NCBI GenBank assembly: GCA_039621445.1
Contig: CP154956.1
Span: forward strand, 80,596,474 to 80,660,473
Reading direction: 5' to 3'
Length of the DNA: 64,000 bases
Origin: Euglena gracilis
Taxonomy: Eukaryota; Euglenida; Euglenophyceae; Euglenales
Below, piece after piece: positions 51,046-61,649 of this stretch. The number at the start of each line of letters is the position of its first letter. Position 1 is the first letter of the stretch. The notes under the pieces are model-generated. The model saw only the letters and a program-made list of their open reading frames with translations, ran no database searches and was not told the origin of the DNA. Both the position numbers and the translations under genes were made by a program.

Positions 51046-54000
51046 TCAGGCCCGGGCGTCGAAGCGAAAGATGTTCTGCGGCCGATAGCCCAAGTGCTGG
51101 AGGTAACCTGGGGATGTGGGCGGTGGGGTCTCATGGGCAAGGATGTGTTTTCAGATGGAAGTTCTCACACCACCTGCCAAAAGCTGCACAGCACCAGAAA
51201 CTTGCCAACGCCAAACACAACACAATTTTGTTTATCCCCAAAGGTGTCTGTTTACCAAGACAATTCTGGTCTGACTTTCACTCGATAGGCTCAAGACAGG
51301 TCACCACCCAACTGACCACCCTCCAAATGATGTATCTCACCAAATGATACACCCTCCCAGTGTTGGGACTTCGGCCACCCAAACAACATACTCCCTGTGC
51401 CACAGACCTTTGAAGATAATCAAGTCAGAGAAAGCAGGTGGTTGAGCCGGAGGAAGCTCAGGAGTTTTCTCTGAAAATGGTGCTCAATTTTTCCAAAACA
51501 GTATATTTTGGAAAAGCTCCTGGGCATCAACGTCAAATAGGCATCAAATTTGCCCCTGCCCCCCCCCCTTTCCAGCCCTTAGCCCCATCCCCCCCAGTCG
51601 ACCCCAGCCCCCCCCCATAGTGTCAGCATGAGGCCAAGCTCGCAGCTGGCCATAGTGGCATGTCCAAGGAATAGAGGGTCCCAGGACTTCGATTGAGGTC
51701 TGCGGTAATTTCCTTTTATTTCCCAGCATTTTTTCGAGATATTTGAAACAATCTCATTTTTGAACCAAAACCTGCCAAAGATGGCAGACAAAAAACAGCA
51801 GATTTGAAAACCTGTGGAACTTCTGAGCCATAATCTGGCTATTTCTCGGGCGACCTGTGGAGTTACACAAAAAATTAATTAAAATAAAAATATACAACAA
51901 ATGACTACCAGATTCAGTGGGGGCGCCGGGCCAAGCAAGCGAAGTCAGCAGCCCGCATGGCCAGGCGCCTCTGCTGAATCTGTTAGTTAGTGACGGTCGA
52001 TTATTCGAAAATTTATTTTGTCTGGGCCCACATGCCTGTCTTGGAATTTAAATTCATTCGACCGGAACCGACCGGATGGAAATATTGCCAAATTTGTGGT
52101 TTCACATAAACGTCTTGGAAATCAATGGAAAACAGTCTTTCTGTGAAACATTGAATTGAAAGAATCTTCCTCATTTCAATTGCATCCCCGAGTTGCTGCA
52201 TGCATGGGGTCGGCGAACCATCCACTATGCCTGTGCATCTGTGCATCTGCCCCTGCCCAGATTTGACTGGCAACAGGCGCCGTATTGGAAATTGATAGTA
52301 ATAAACGGGCGCCTGTCTTGGAAATCAGTTGTCGTAAATTGGCGCAGTCTTGAAAATCAACGGTAGTAAACAGATTCAGCTGAAATTTGTTTCCATCAGT
52401 AGAAACTGATGACAGGCGTTGGGATGAGGAAAAGGTTTTAATTAAAACAACGTTGAGAATAAGGCATTGCAAGGGTTTCATTGCAGGTTTCCAGAAAATT
52501 TCTTCCACTGCCCTTCGTTTTTGAAGTATTCTGAAAAAATCAACTTTTTTTGATCCCGAGGCGGCCGGAAATGGCAGAGTGGGACTCTCCAACAGGGGAG
52601 GCATCGAAGCAGAGACATATGGGCAATCAACCAATTTTGACTGGGTGCTGGGTGCCAGGTGCCAAGCCCTGACAAAATGGCTCCATTGTCGAAGATGCAC
52701 AAACTTGCCAACACGACGCATTGGAAGAAAGAATTTGACCATTTCTTGGGTTGCAAGTGAGGATCCCAAAAAGAAAGGACTTCCTCGGCAATAAAAAAAA
52801 TTCCACAGAAAAAAATCAAATCCATCATCGGAAAGACATAGATGAGCAAAATAAAAGAGGACATAGAAATACCTTCCCCTCCTGCGTCCTGATCGCCACA
52901 TACAGCATTGGTCAGCCCTGGGGCGATGAAGCAGAGGACACAACTACCGTGGGGAAGGAGAACCCATACAGGGCCCACCACGAATGTGGCAAAAGAAACC
53001 AGTGTGCTTACGTTGGTAAGGTTGAGAAAAAAAACATAAACTTTGAAAACCCCCCGCCAACAATCAGCCGGCACGGTTACCGTACCTGCTGGCCCGCACA
53101 CAAGAATGAGGTTGTCAGCACTGGGCGGGGGCAAGAAGGACTTCAGCAGGTCCATGGTCACGTAGCCAGTGGGCCCTGTCCACCCTGGGCTGCCCTTCTC
53201 CACCACGTACACGACGTCCAGCCGTCCTGTCTCCTGCAGGGAAGACAGAACCCCATGTCCACCACGCTGTTTGTATTTGCAGGAAACCACACCTCGCTCC
53301 GAAAGACTGAAAGTTTTCCGGAAAGTTTCTTTTCAGGGGAAAAAAACAACAACAAACAACCACCACACACAAACACACCAAAGGTATGCCAAAAAATACA
53401 TAACACACAACAGACATTATACACAATAAACCCAACACACACAAAACAAACACAATACTCTGCAAAATGCACACAACAAAACAACACAAAAACAGCAGCG
53501 CAGCAGCAGCAACAGCAGCAATAAAACCTTGGGGCAACTATTCGGTTAGTCTGCGGAAAACCCGGGGGGGGGGGAACCCGAGGAGGCGGGGGGGCTTTTA
53601 ATTGGGTGCCCTTGTGCGGCCCAAAAAATCTTCGGCGCTTCGCGTCGGGTGTAAAAAGTCAGGCTTTTTTGGACTTCTGTTGCAGTGGAAATCACACTTT
53701 TTAATGTGCCAAGCGTCCTCTGTCCCAATCCTCTCTCACCAAATGGTCCAAGAAACCAAAAGATGGTTAACACTGGCAAAAACCTGATCCACGTTGCATT
53801 TGTGTGCCTGCAGTTCGCCAGCGCCTTGAATATGTGCGGCTGCCTGGGGGGGGGGGGTTGTTATTTGGATTTTTAACGGGAAACCCGAGGGGGGGGCGAC
53901 TATCTGGGGGGGGGGGGTGTCATTTGGGGGGGGCTTCTAATTGGAGGTTAATATAATATAATTGGAGGGTTAATATAACAATATAAACACCATCGCCACC

Positions 54001-56757
54001 ACCACAACCAGCAAGAGTACATGCCTTCACCAGCAACTCCAGCTTGGGCCGCATCAGGATCTCCTCCTCCAAGGCGCAGGCATACACCAGCCGGAACTTG
54101 GTGGTGTCCGCTGCGTTGTTCAGGCCCTCCCGCAGCAGCTGGAGGAAGGGCGTGACCCCTGCCAAAGGGAGGGATGGGCAGGGGGAAGGTTGGTATTTGA
54201 TTTAGAGGGGCCAGGTCAGCGTCGGGAAAGGTGGTCACCCCCCAAAACACTGCAAAACCTTCCGTGGTGTGTTCAATGTCTAGATGGGGCCTCGACAAGG
54301 AGTGATGGGGCCTGTTCAAATAGAGTGTGAGGCTGCTGTACAAAGACAGGGTCCAAACAAAGGAGCACCTCTTAGTGGTTCTATCTGTATTTTTCACTTC
54401 AAGACATGCTTTTGGATGGCACAAAGAGGGCCCTGGTTTATAAAAAAAATGAAAATAACGTCATGTAATGTCTACAACAAGAGCAATTTGAGGAATGAAG
54501 AGGGAAAATGTGCCGGGGCTGGCATGGCAGAAGCGCCGAAGCACCTGTGCCACCGGCGACCAGGCCGATGTGCTTCCGCCTCGATGGGACGTAGCGGGCG
54601 TGGAGATGGGGCCCCTCAAACGTCACCCGGTGGCCGGGAACCAGGGCGTGCAACGTTTTGCTGACGGTCCCCTGGTCGTTCTTCTTGACAAGGATGTCGA
54701 AGAACTTGCTGTCAGCCCGGGTCAGGCGGCCGGGGTCTGCTGGGCTGCGTGCGAGCCGTTTCCTCCGCTGCGGCTGCAGTCAAGCTCCTGTGGTCATCCA
54801 GAGCCTAGACCCAGTCACGCCCAGTCACGCCCAGTCATGCCCAGTCACGCCCAGCCACGCCCAGCCACGCCCAGTCACGCCCAGTCACGGCCAGTCATTT
54901 CATGGGTGCTTGGTTACAGTCCTCCTGGTTGAACGGTCAACAGGCGCGCGTTGAGACATGCGCAAATGCGCTCTTGGAGAGCAAGCAGACCCAGAATTGT
55001 GATGGGGGTGTACATTGAAGAAGCAATGGTTGAGCCTGGGCAGCCACTTCCTGGAAAACTCCAAACTTCGTTCTAAAGGACAGCCAGCAAAGCAAGAGCA
55101 AAAAGTACAGCCAACAGGCAAAGGATAATCTGACCTCAGGCTGGCTTATTTTTGGATCAATTAGGCACATTGTTTCGAGAAAAAAGGCCTCATAGACGGT
55201 GCACATAGACAAATGCTTCCAGCTCTTTATGGGTGATAATTTCAACCTAATGTCGTTCTCTACAACACCCCAAAGTTACGAATTAGGGTCTTGCAATTTC
55301 CCCTGTTGCGTGCTCCAGAGCCACCTTGAAGCGTGTGCAGTTGCAGCACAAGTGTTGAACTGCAGGCAACAGTGACTTTGGGTAACGAACCCCATTATAA
55401 AGAACCCCTCCGAGATTTCTGGCGACTGAGAAAGAGTGTGTGAATTTTTTATAGTCTGATTGTCAGGTTGGGGTAGGTCTATGGCACAAGTGGGCACTTA
55501 AACGGCTTTTTTGAGCTGGAGGTTGCAAAACAACCCCTGGTAGGGGGTCCAGCTTACATTTGAGCTGGCTGGAAAACAGTCTGCTGATGGCCACCCCCCC
55601 CCCCATTCCCCGGTGGGTCCATCTTCGGACTGGAGTCGAACCGACACAGGACGCAAAGCCCAGAATTTTCGCCTTCTTTCCGCCTTGAGGGCGAATTGTG
55701 ACGAATACACTGAGTAAATTGTGGCATGTGGGGGGGGGGGGGTATGTGATGGGTAAAGCAAGCAAATCCTCGTCCGACATTTCACCCATTTGCCCATTCA
55801 TCAACCGCATTTTTGCACGGTCTCATAGGAGGAGGGGGCGTTGTTGCCATCCTTCAAATCCATCAGGAGAACATTCTGAGATGGGCTGTCAAATCAATCA
55901 TTGACTCTGGCATGGAAAAATGCGGTTAAAAAAAAAGGCAGTGCAATGCCCAGCAGCAAAACCCAACTGGCATCACCGATATGCACAGAAGTGCCGGCCC
56001 AGCCCCATCCGCGGTGGTGATCCGAGCAAACACGCTGCTGATGGTGTCGTGCTTGAGCTCGTCGGTGTCGAAGCGCAGCCAGCGGGTGGTGGGGCTGATG
56101 ACCTGCGTGTCAACCAGTGTGGCCTTGAACTCGTGGAACAAGGCGCGGCAGGAGCGGCGAAACATTGGGCTGGCGCCTCCTGTGGAGGTGAGAAGCCTAA
56201 CAAAAACCTTGCAGTTCGAATGTGCTGCGAGGTGGGTTCGCTTGGGAGGGAAAGTTTCTTCCACGGCTTCACAAGACATACTCCACGTACACATGTCTTT
56301 GCTATCACAGGCCTCTGGCACTGGAAGCCTTTTCAGATATATTAGACAAGTTGCTTTTTTTAAAAAAGCACCATGAACAAAGACGAACAGTGCCGGAGAA
56401 TACACGAGAAAAAGCGCATTCGAGGGTGTCTCAAATGCTTCATCCCGTGTGTGTGCAAAATCACTTGGAAACGCCACAAGGATGGGAGTGTACTCTTTTG
56501 ACATCAGAAACTTTATGGTGCCTTGTTTGCGTCCGGCTTTGTTTTGCTTTGCCAATTGGCAAAAAGGACGTCACTTTGGACAGGTCAGATTTGAAGGGAA
56601 TCACCCATGAGTCACCAGACCTGTATGGAACGCAGATCTCCTTTCCAGCAGGCAAGATTTCTAAACCTCAATGCTTGCTCCCACCTGGGGTCAAAGATTC
56701 CTTGACATATCCCGGGGGCAGTGCTGTGCTGGTGAGAGAGATGGAGCCCCCTCCCAT
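51046..56757 (-). CDS. Cytochrome-b5-reductase-family flavoprotein gene
   Basis: Exons found: 56757-56685 (proposed ATG, MGGGSISLTSTALPPG), 56179-55977 (3' end approximate), 54744-54545, 54158-54025, 53233-53086, 52917-52873, 51107-51046 (TGA). The second exon encodes FKATLVDTQVISPTTRWLRF, the start of an FAD-binding barrel. Next come FFDILVKKNDQGTVSKTL, then GLVAGGTGVTPFLQLLREGL (NAD(P)H-binding loop), VVYVVEKGSPGWTGPTGYVT, and the signature LVCGPAGLTNAVCG. The end is GYLQHLGYRPQNIFRF, the aromatic C-terminus usual in this family. Members pass electrons from NAD(P)H through FAD to cytochrome b5 or fused haem domains. The expected RxYT FAD motif should lie in an exon between 55977 and 54744 that I could not locate. 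One intron uses a GC donor (AAG|gcatgt at 54024). The remaining junctions are GT-AG with matching phases. Confidence 0.87.
54545..54744 (-). CDS. Cytochrome b5 reductase exon with GGTG nucleotide-binding loop
   Basis: This exon encodes TRADSKFFDILVKKNDQG, VTFEGPHLHARYV and ends in LVAGGTG, split by a GTGCTT donor; the next exon resumes as GVTPFLQLL. Its 5' edge is uncertain. An acceptor GCAG at 54745 gives a start reading PADPGRL, which would follow an RPYT-type motif well. An acceptor CTGCAG at 54777 would extend it by about 11 basic residues. The intron just upstream carries a CCCAGTCACG-repeat element whose terminal repeat ends a few bases from that second acceptor. Confidence 0.82.
54781..54912. 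mobile_element. CCCAGTCACG TIR element, copy 4 (short)
   Basis: Left end CAAGCTCCTGTGGTCATCCAG, right end CATGGGTGCTTGG, with one short CCCAGTCACG array between. The left end touches the acceptor region of a cytochrome b5 reductase exon, so the element forms the 3' end of that intron. Confidence 0.75.
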
Positions 56758-57598
56758 GCGGTGGAGAAACTGGAAGTGATTCTGTGGCGCTTCTGCAGAC
56801 AGAGGGCATGGGTCGATGGCGGAGCAGTTGGCCGTGAGGTGAAGGATGGGCCATGGCGTCGAGGCTGGGCCATGGGCGTCGAGGCTGGGCAGTGCCGATG
56901 GAAACCACGGCGGGGGGCGGGGTCAGGAACGGTGGCGGTGACCAAGCTGCGTCGGTGGCGCTACGCCTGGCCACAGCTCCGCAGCTGAAGGACGTGGGAA
57001 ACAACGGACCCCCAGCCAGGCCACTGTTTAGCGACACAGAAAGGATGGAGCTTTTTACTTTTGCGAACCAGTCAGACATTTCACAAAGAACTAGTCAACC
57101 ACTTCTTTTACTCCCACTGGGGGGGGGGTAAAAATTTGGGGAAAAGACTGCAAACTTTTCCAAGCGCTTTCGCACTGGTGTCGCATGGGGGAACCTTGCC
57201 AACCCAACGTTTCACTGCTTCTGGAGGGTGAGGAATGACAAGCCAAAAACCAGTCAGTCAGTCCCAAGGTATAATGAAACCTAAGCTTGAGCAAGTACAT
57301 GTGTAAGCAGTTCTCTTTTCTTAAAAAAAAAAAACTCGGCACCAAAGGTGTGGTGGTTCACTTTGCAATTTTTGACACAATTATTCAAATCAGAAAAGGA
57401 AAAAATGTCACCGATCCCCTAAAGATGGGTGGGATACACACAAGCAATGAACGTATGGGGGGATCGGGCCCCCTCTCACTACCCACAAAATCAGTGCTCA
57501 CGTGTAACCGTTTCCAATGAGCTCCAGTCAGCAGACTCCTCCCCCAAAAAAATTGGATTCGATGGTTGCATCCAAATTTCATCGCTGACCCAAAAGAC

Positions 57599-60500
57599 CT
57601 GGTGAACACCCAGCGACGGGCCTTGGCCATCCTGGAGGTTGTCAGTGCAGCTTGATGAGGGGTGAGACATTAACACCATATGCTGGCAAACTTAAACCAA
57701 GGAATACTTCACACATGATGAAAAAAAAGTGCAAATTGCCAAATTCATTCAAGTCTTGTGCAAAGTCTGTCAAAACTCTTGTGTCAAAGTCTGTCCCACA
57801 ACTTGCAGATGAAATGTGAGCTGAGACAGGGGTCGCAGGTGACAACTGCACAAAAGTTCAATTCCCCACCGACTGAGCGGCCTGTTGAAAAAAATTCTGA
57901 GGCATGGCATTCTTGCAAATTGTAATGGCCCTTGCAAAAGGAATGCAGAGATGCTAACAGTTTGCAACAAAAATACCTCGGACATCACTGCTCGTGCAGT
58001 TGGCCGATTGTTGGGGCTTGGAGACAAGCACCGCCCAACGACGGCAACCAGTGGCTGGCTGTAGCCCTGTAAAACGGCGGAGCACAGCAGCGCCGTCTCT
58101 TCAGCAACGTGTATGGCATCTCAAAAGCGCCACACCAAACGAGTGAAATCCCACATCCCGATCGAGGCAGTTCATCGCTTAGAAAGCTGGCCTTGCTCAC
58201 AACGAAGTCCAGGTGTGCAGCACGGCGTTGTTCGTTGCCTCATCATCCCTCACCAGGCCTCTTGCATGTGAAGCACCTCTCTCTGACGAGCGCCACTCAC
58301 CTTCTCAGACATCTCCCACAGCAGCTCCTCCAGGTAGTGCGAGGGCCCGCTGCTGTGGGCGTAGATCTCGAAGTTGATGTTTCGCGCCTGCAGGACAACG
58401 CCCGGAAAGTTCCCTGGCCCGTCCAGGCAAAACAACAGGCGCAAATGCCCCTCCAAACCGTCCAAACTGTCAAAACCGCACTTGAAATAAACTTCAAATA
58501 TTTTTTGTGAAGTTTTGGCAAGAGGCAAGCCAAAAAAAAATCTTCTTTTACCACCTTTCAAATTACATTTCAGATGACTAAATATCCTATTTGATTTTGT
58601 AAGGAAGAATATATTTCATATGTCACCCCCAAATGAGAACCCTTGATTTGTGCACCGGATTATGAAACCTCCTCTTTTGAAATTGTGCATAAAAAAAAAC
58701 AGATTTGGTCCAGGGTGCTGGTTGATATCCTAAAAAAGAGACTAAAATAATTTCCGTTCAATTCAAACTAAATTAAACGCAAAATGCGTTGAAAATACCA
58801 CTATTGCGAAATGCTAAAAAAGCTTCTGTGGATTATCCAACCAACGAAAAGAACCTGCCACGCCTTGAATTTACAATTCAAAATTCCATTTGAACTTCAA
58901 TTTGCATTTTAAAAGAACTGTGGGGTTCGGAGGGAGGGTGCGAGGAATTTTTTTATGGGAAATGGGGACTGTCCAAAAAATTTGGATCGGGGCCCAGAAT
59001 AACTTCGCACCAACCTCAAATTGGTGGAGGTTACAGGGGTTGCTGTGTGGGCAGAGATGAATAGAGAACTCAACTAGAATTCCTGTACTGTTTTGTTTTC
59101 AGATCATTTGATGTCCGGAAGGTTCGTTTTGTTTGACATCGGATGAGCAGACACCTCCAACGACAGGGACAACCCGACTTTGCCAAGACGTTCCAACAAC
59201 AACAGCACAAGGAGGCTGGGGGCACCTTGCCGGTGGTCAGAGTGTACAGCATGCAGCCCAGGGACCAGATGTCCACCTTGGAGTCGGGTCATCCCACGGC
59301 TGCCACTCAAATTGCGAAACACATCGACTGTCTCGTGCCAGGTCCTGCCTCAACCGACCATTTGCGCCGTGGTCTGGGCATAGTTCTGCTGCCGCAGGAT
59401 CTCGGGGGCGAGGTACATGGGCGTGCCGACCTGCGTCTGGATGTTCTCATCCACGTGGCTGACTCGTCGCAGGAGCCCCAGGTCCGCTGCGGCATGAGAA
59501 CCAGACCAGCATCAGACCGATTCATGATGTGATGGCACACCATGGCCACCTCTGCATGTGTGGGCGTTTGACGGTATCTGCATGTGCGGCTGCGCAACAG
59601 TGGTTTCTTCATCAAATCATCATTTCTGGCATTTTACATAAGGAGGGGAAAGAGACTGAAAAGTTCTAGCAAGGCCAAACGATGGCAAGGTTGCCGGGGA
59701 AAGAGATACACAGGCGCAGCAGCGGGCGAACCAAGGCGGCAATTCATAGCCTCGTCCAGCAACACATTCTGAGGTTTCAAGTCGCGGTGAATGATGTTCC
59801 GCTCATGGAGGTACCCCACAGCATCCGCGATTTGGTAGAGCCACCTGGCTGCCACCTGCGAGGAGGTGGTGGTGGGAGGAGAGGAAGAGATAACCCAGGC
59901 GAAGCTTTTGAGTTACAAATGTGCTCTGGGTTGAAGACCAGGCGCAAGGTTGCACCGAGCGGGAGAGCAGCTGGCGTACTTGGCTTGTCGGCCGTCCGTA
60001 CGTCTGAACATACTTCGTGAGGTCACCGTTCGGGCACAACTGCATAGCGATGCAGACGTTGAACTTAGGTCCATCCTGTGAGGGTGATGGAAGCGAATGG
60101 CCGGCCTGTGCACAGTCAGCCTCAGGGTCACCCTTCTCCAGCCAAAGCATCCACATCAGGAGCACACACCTGTTCCAGCCAGAAGTCTCGGTGCCCCACT
60201 ATGTGAGGGTGGTCGAACTTCATAAGAAACTTTGCCTGCAGCAGTTGGCACGGTCAGGGGCACCTCAAGTTTCAGTCCTGGTTCGGGAAGGGGTGAGATA
60301 GAGTCTGGCAGAAGTGCTCAAAAGAAATGCAAAACCACTACTTACTGAGCGACGCTGACTATGAATGGGAATAATATCGTCTTCCTTCTTCCAGTATTTC
60401 ACTTTTAAAAAAAACATACATTTAGAGCCAGACTGTTGGCTTTCCCCCTCTGGGGCCCATTTTTGAGCACTTTCCATCATTGAGGTGGGGATTTTCCACC

Positions 60501-61642
60501 ATTCCAGCACACATGTCCCACTTACATATGGTTACGCATGCTTAAAATTTACACATTGTTTAATTGGCTGTGACACGTGAAAATCTCACGATCCACTTTC
60601 CAAATTACACAACACCAAAAAATTGCACAGCACCAACCCGTTAAAGCTATTGATGTTTTCTTCATTGGAATACGTCCTTTTTTAAAACGACGAAGAAATT
60701 GTTCACCTCCATGTCATTCTTTTTGGAAAAGCGGACTTTGACTTTCAAGATGTTCCCCCCAGATAAATCATCAGCAGCATCAAAAAAAATGTGGCTGGAC
60801 TGTCCAGGGGGAACAACGTTTGGGGGGGTTGTTTGAATTCATCTTGCCCGGACTCCCAACACAGATCATTTTATTCAGATTCCCAAAAGCGAAGGCCACC
60901 GTGCTGATTTTGACTTTGATCTTCAGATTTTATTTGTTATGGTTTCCCTGACAAAATTAGAGTTTGCATCGTTTCTGTGCTTGAGAATGGCATTGAGGTT
61001 TCACTGTCATCGGTGAATCCCTTTTCGGTCTTTGCTCAGGAGGCCGGGGGGGGGGGGGGGGCCAACGGGGGAACAGACATTGGTTCCGGAATTTTCGGGA
61101 TAAAGCAAATACTTGAGCGGCGTCGTGCTTCGAGATAAATTGGTCCGCAGGAAGGCCTGCACACCTCCTCCAGGGCCATGTTGGCATGCTCCAAAGAGAC
61201 GCAGGAGATGACTTTCAAGGCAGCCCGTTCTGCGGCCGCAGGGTTGGACGATCACAGGGGTTGTGATGCGAGGGCAAAAGGAAAACACTCTGACATCTCT
61301 CTCTCTCTATCCCTCTGGATGCGTTGCTGGTTAGCAGAAATGAAACCGAGTCCTGACGGTCCAGAATACTGTTTGTGCCTTCAATATCTAGAAGACAAAA
61401 AAGAAAGTGTCATCCCTGCCATGGTCACTACTGCAAGGATGGTGGATCGCTGGCATCTGAATCACCCAAAACAAAGCCATTGTTGGCAGATTCACGAACA
61501 ACTGAGGCCACATCCGCCATCAACCCCCGGCCTGGGGGGTGCTGTACGCCTGCCCGGTGTGCAGCAGGTTCACCAGCCAGACTCCCCCCTGCCCCCCAGA
61601 GCCCAGCTGCTGCAGCATCTCGTACCGTTTGGAGGTGTTCAT
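57599..61642 (-). CDS. NEK-like Ser/Thr protein kinase gene (10 exons)
   Basis: Exons: 61642-61557, 61231-61165, 60235-60170, 60075-59980, 59855-59732, 59486-59376, 59287-59226, 58387-58301, 58066-57977, 57631-57599; phases agree at every junction. The ATG at 61642 gives [20 protein letters not shown], which contains the Gly loop. Residue K35 (AALKVIS) is the ATP-binding Lys. The hinge is [11 protein letters not shown], the catalytic loop is HRDLKPQN (about 128-135), and the metal motif is DLG (148-150) rather than DFG. The activation segment ends TPMYLAPE, subdomain IX is DIWSLG, and subdomain XI has Arg254 (NNRPTA). Segment order and the [15 protein letters not shown] helix resemble NIMA-related kinases. 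The product would phosphorylate Ser/Thr, commonly in cell-cycle or flagellar roles in that family. Introns 1 and 6 are not GT-AG; they fit fold-back nonconventional introns. The tenth exon is the least certain, and the C-terminus beyond it was not found. Confidence 0.88.
59226..59486 (-). CDS. Kinase exons 6-7: DLG, APE and DIWSLG motifs with a non-GT-AG intron
   Basis: Exon 6 (59486-59376) begins after an acceptor CCGCAG and encodes [14 protein letters not shown] and [18 protein letters not shown]. Exon 7 (59287-59226) encodes [20 protein letters not shown]. Between them is an 88-bp interval with no GT donor or AG acceptor that keeps frame. It carries CCACGG near its 5' end and CCGTGG near its 3' end, and removing it gives [14 protein letters not shown]. 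The donor after TTGK is GTGCCC, which is weak but in phase with the next exon (ARNINFEIY). Confidence 0.82.
61557..61642 (-). CDS. Kinase exon 1: start codon and glycine-rich loop
   Basis: The ATG is at 61642-61640, preceded on the minus strand by a C-rich stretch. The exon encodes [18 protein letters not shown], a typical kinase subdomain I, beginning only seven residues into the protein. No GT donor reproduces the correct frame into exon 2. Ending the exon at CACAC (61557) and resuming at AGAACGG (61231) gives [13 protein letters not shown] in frame. In that model GCAGG near the 5' end of the intron can pair with CCTGC near its 3' end. The start is inferred from position and frame; an upstream exon cannot be excluded. 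Confidence 0.8.
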
Positions 61643-61649
61643 GGCTGGG

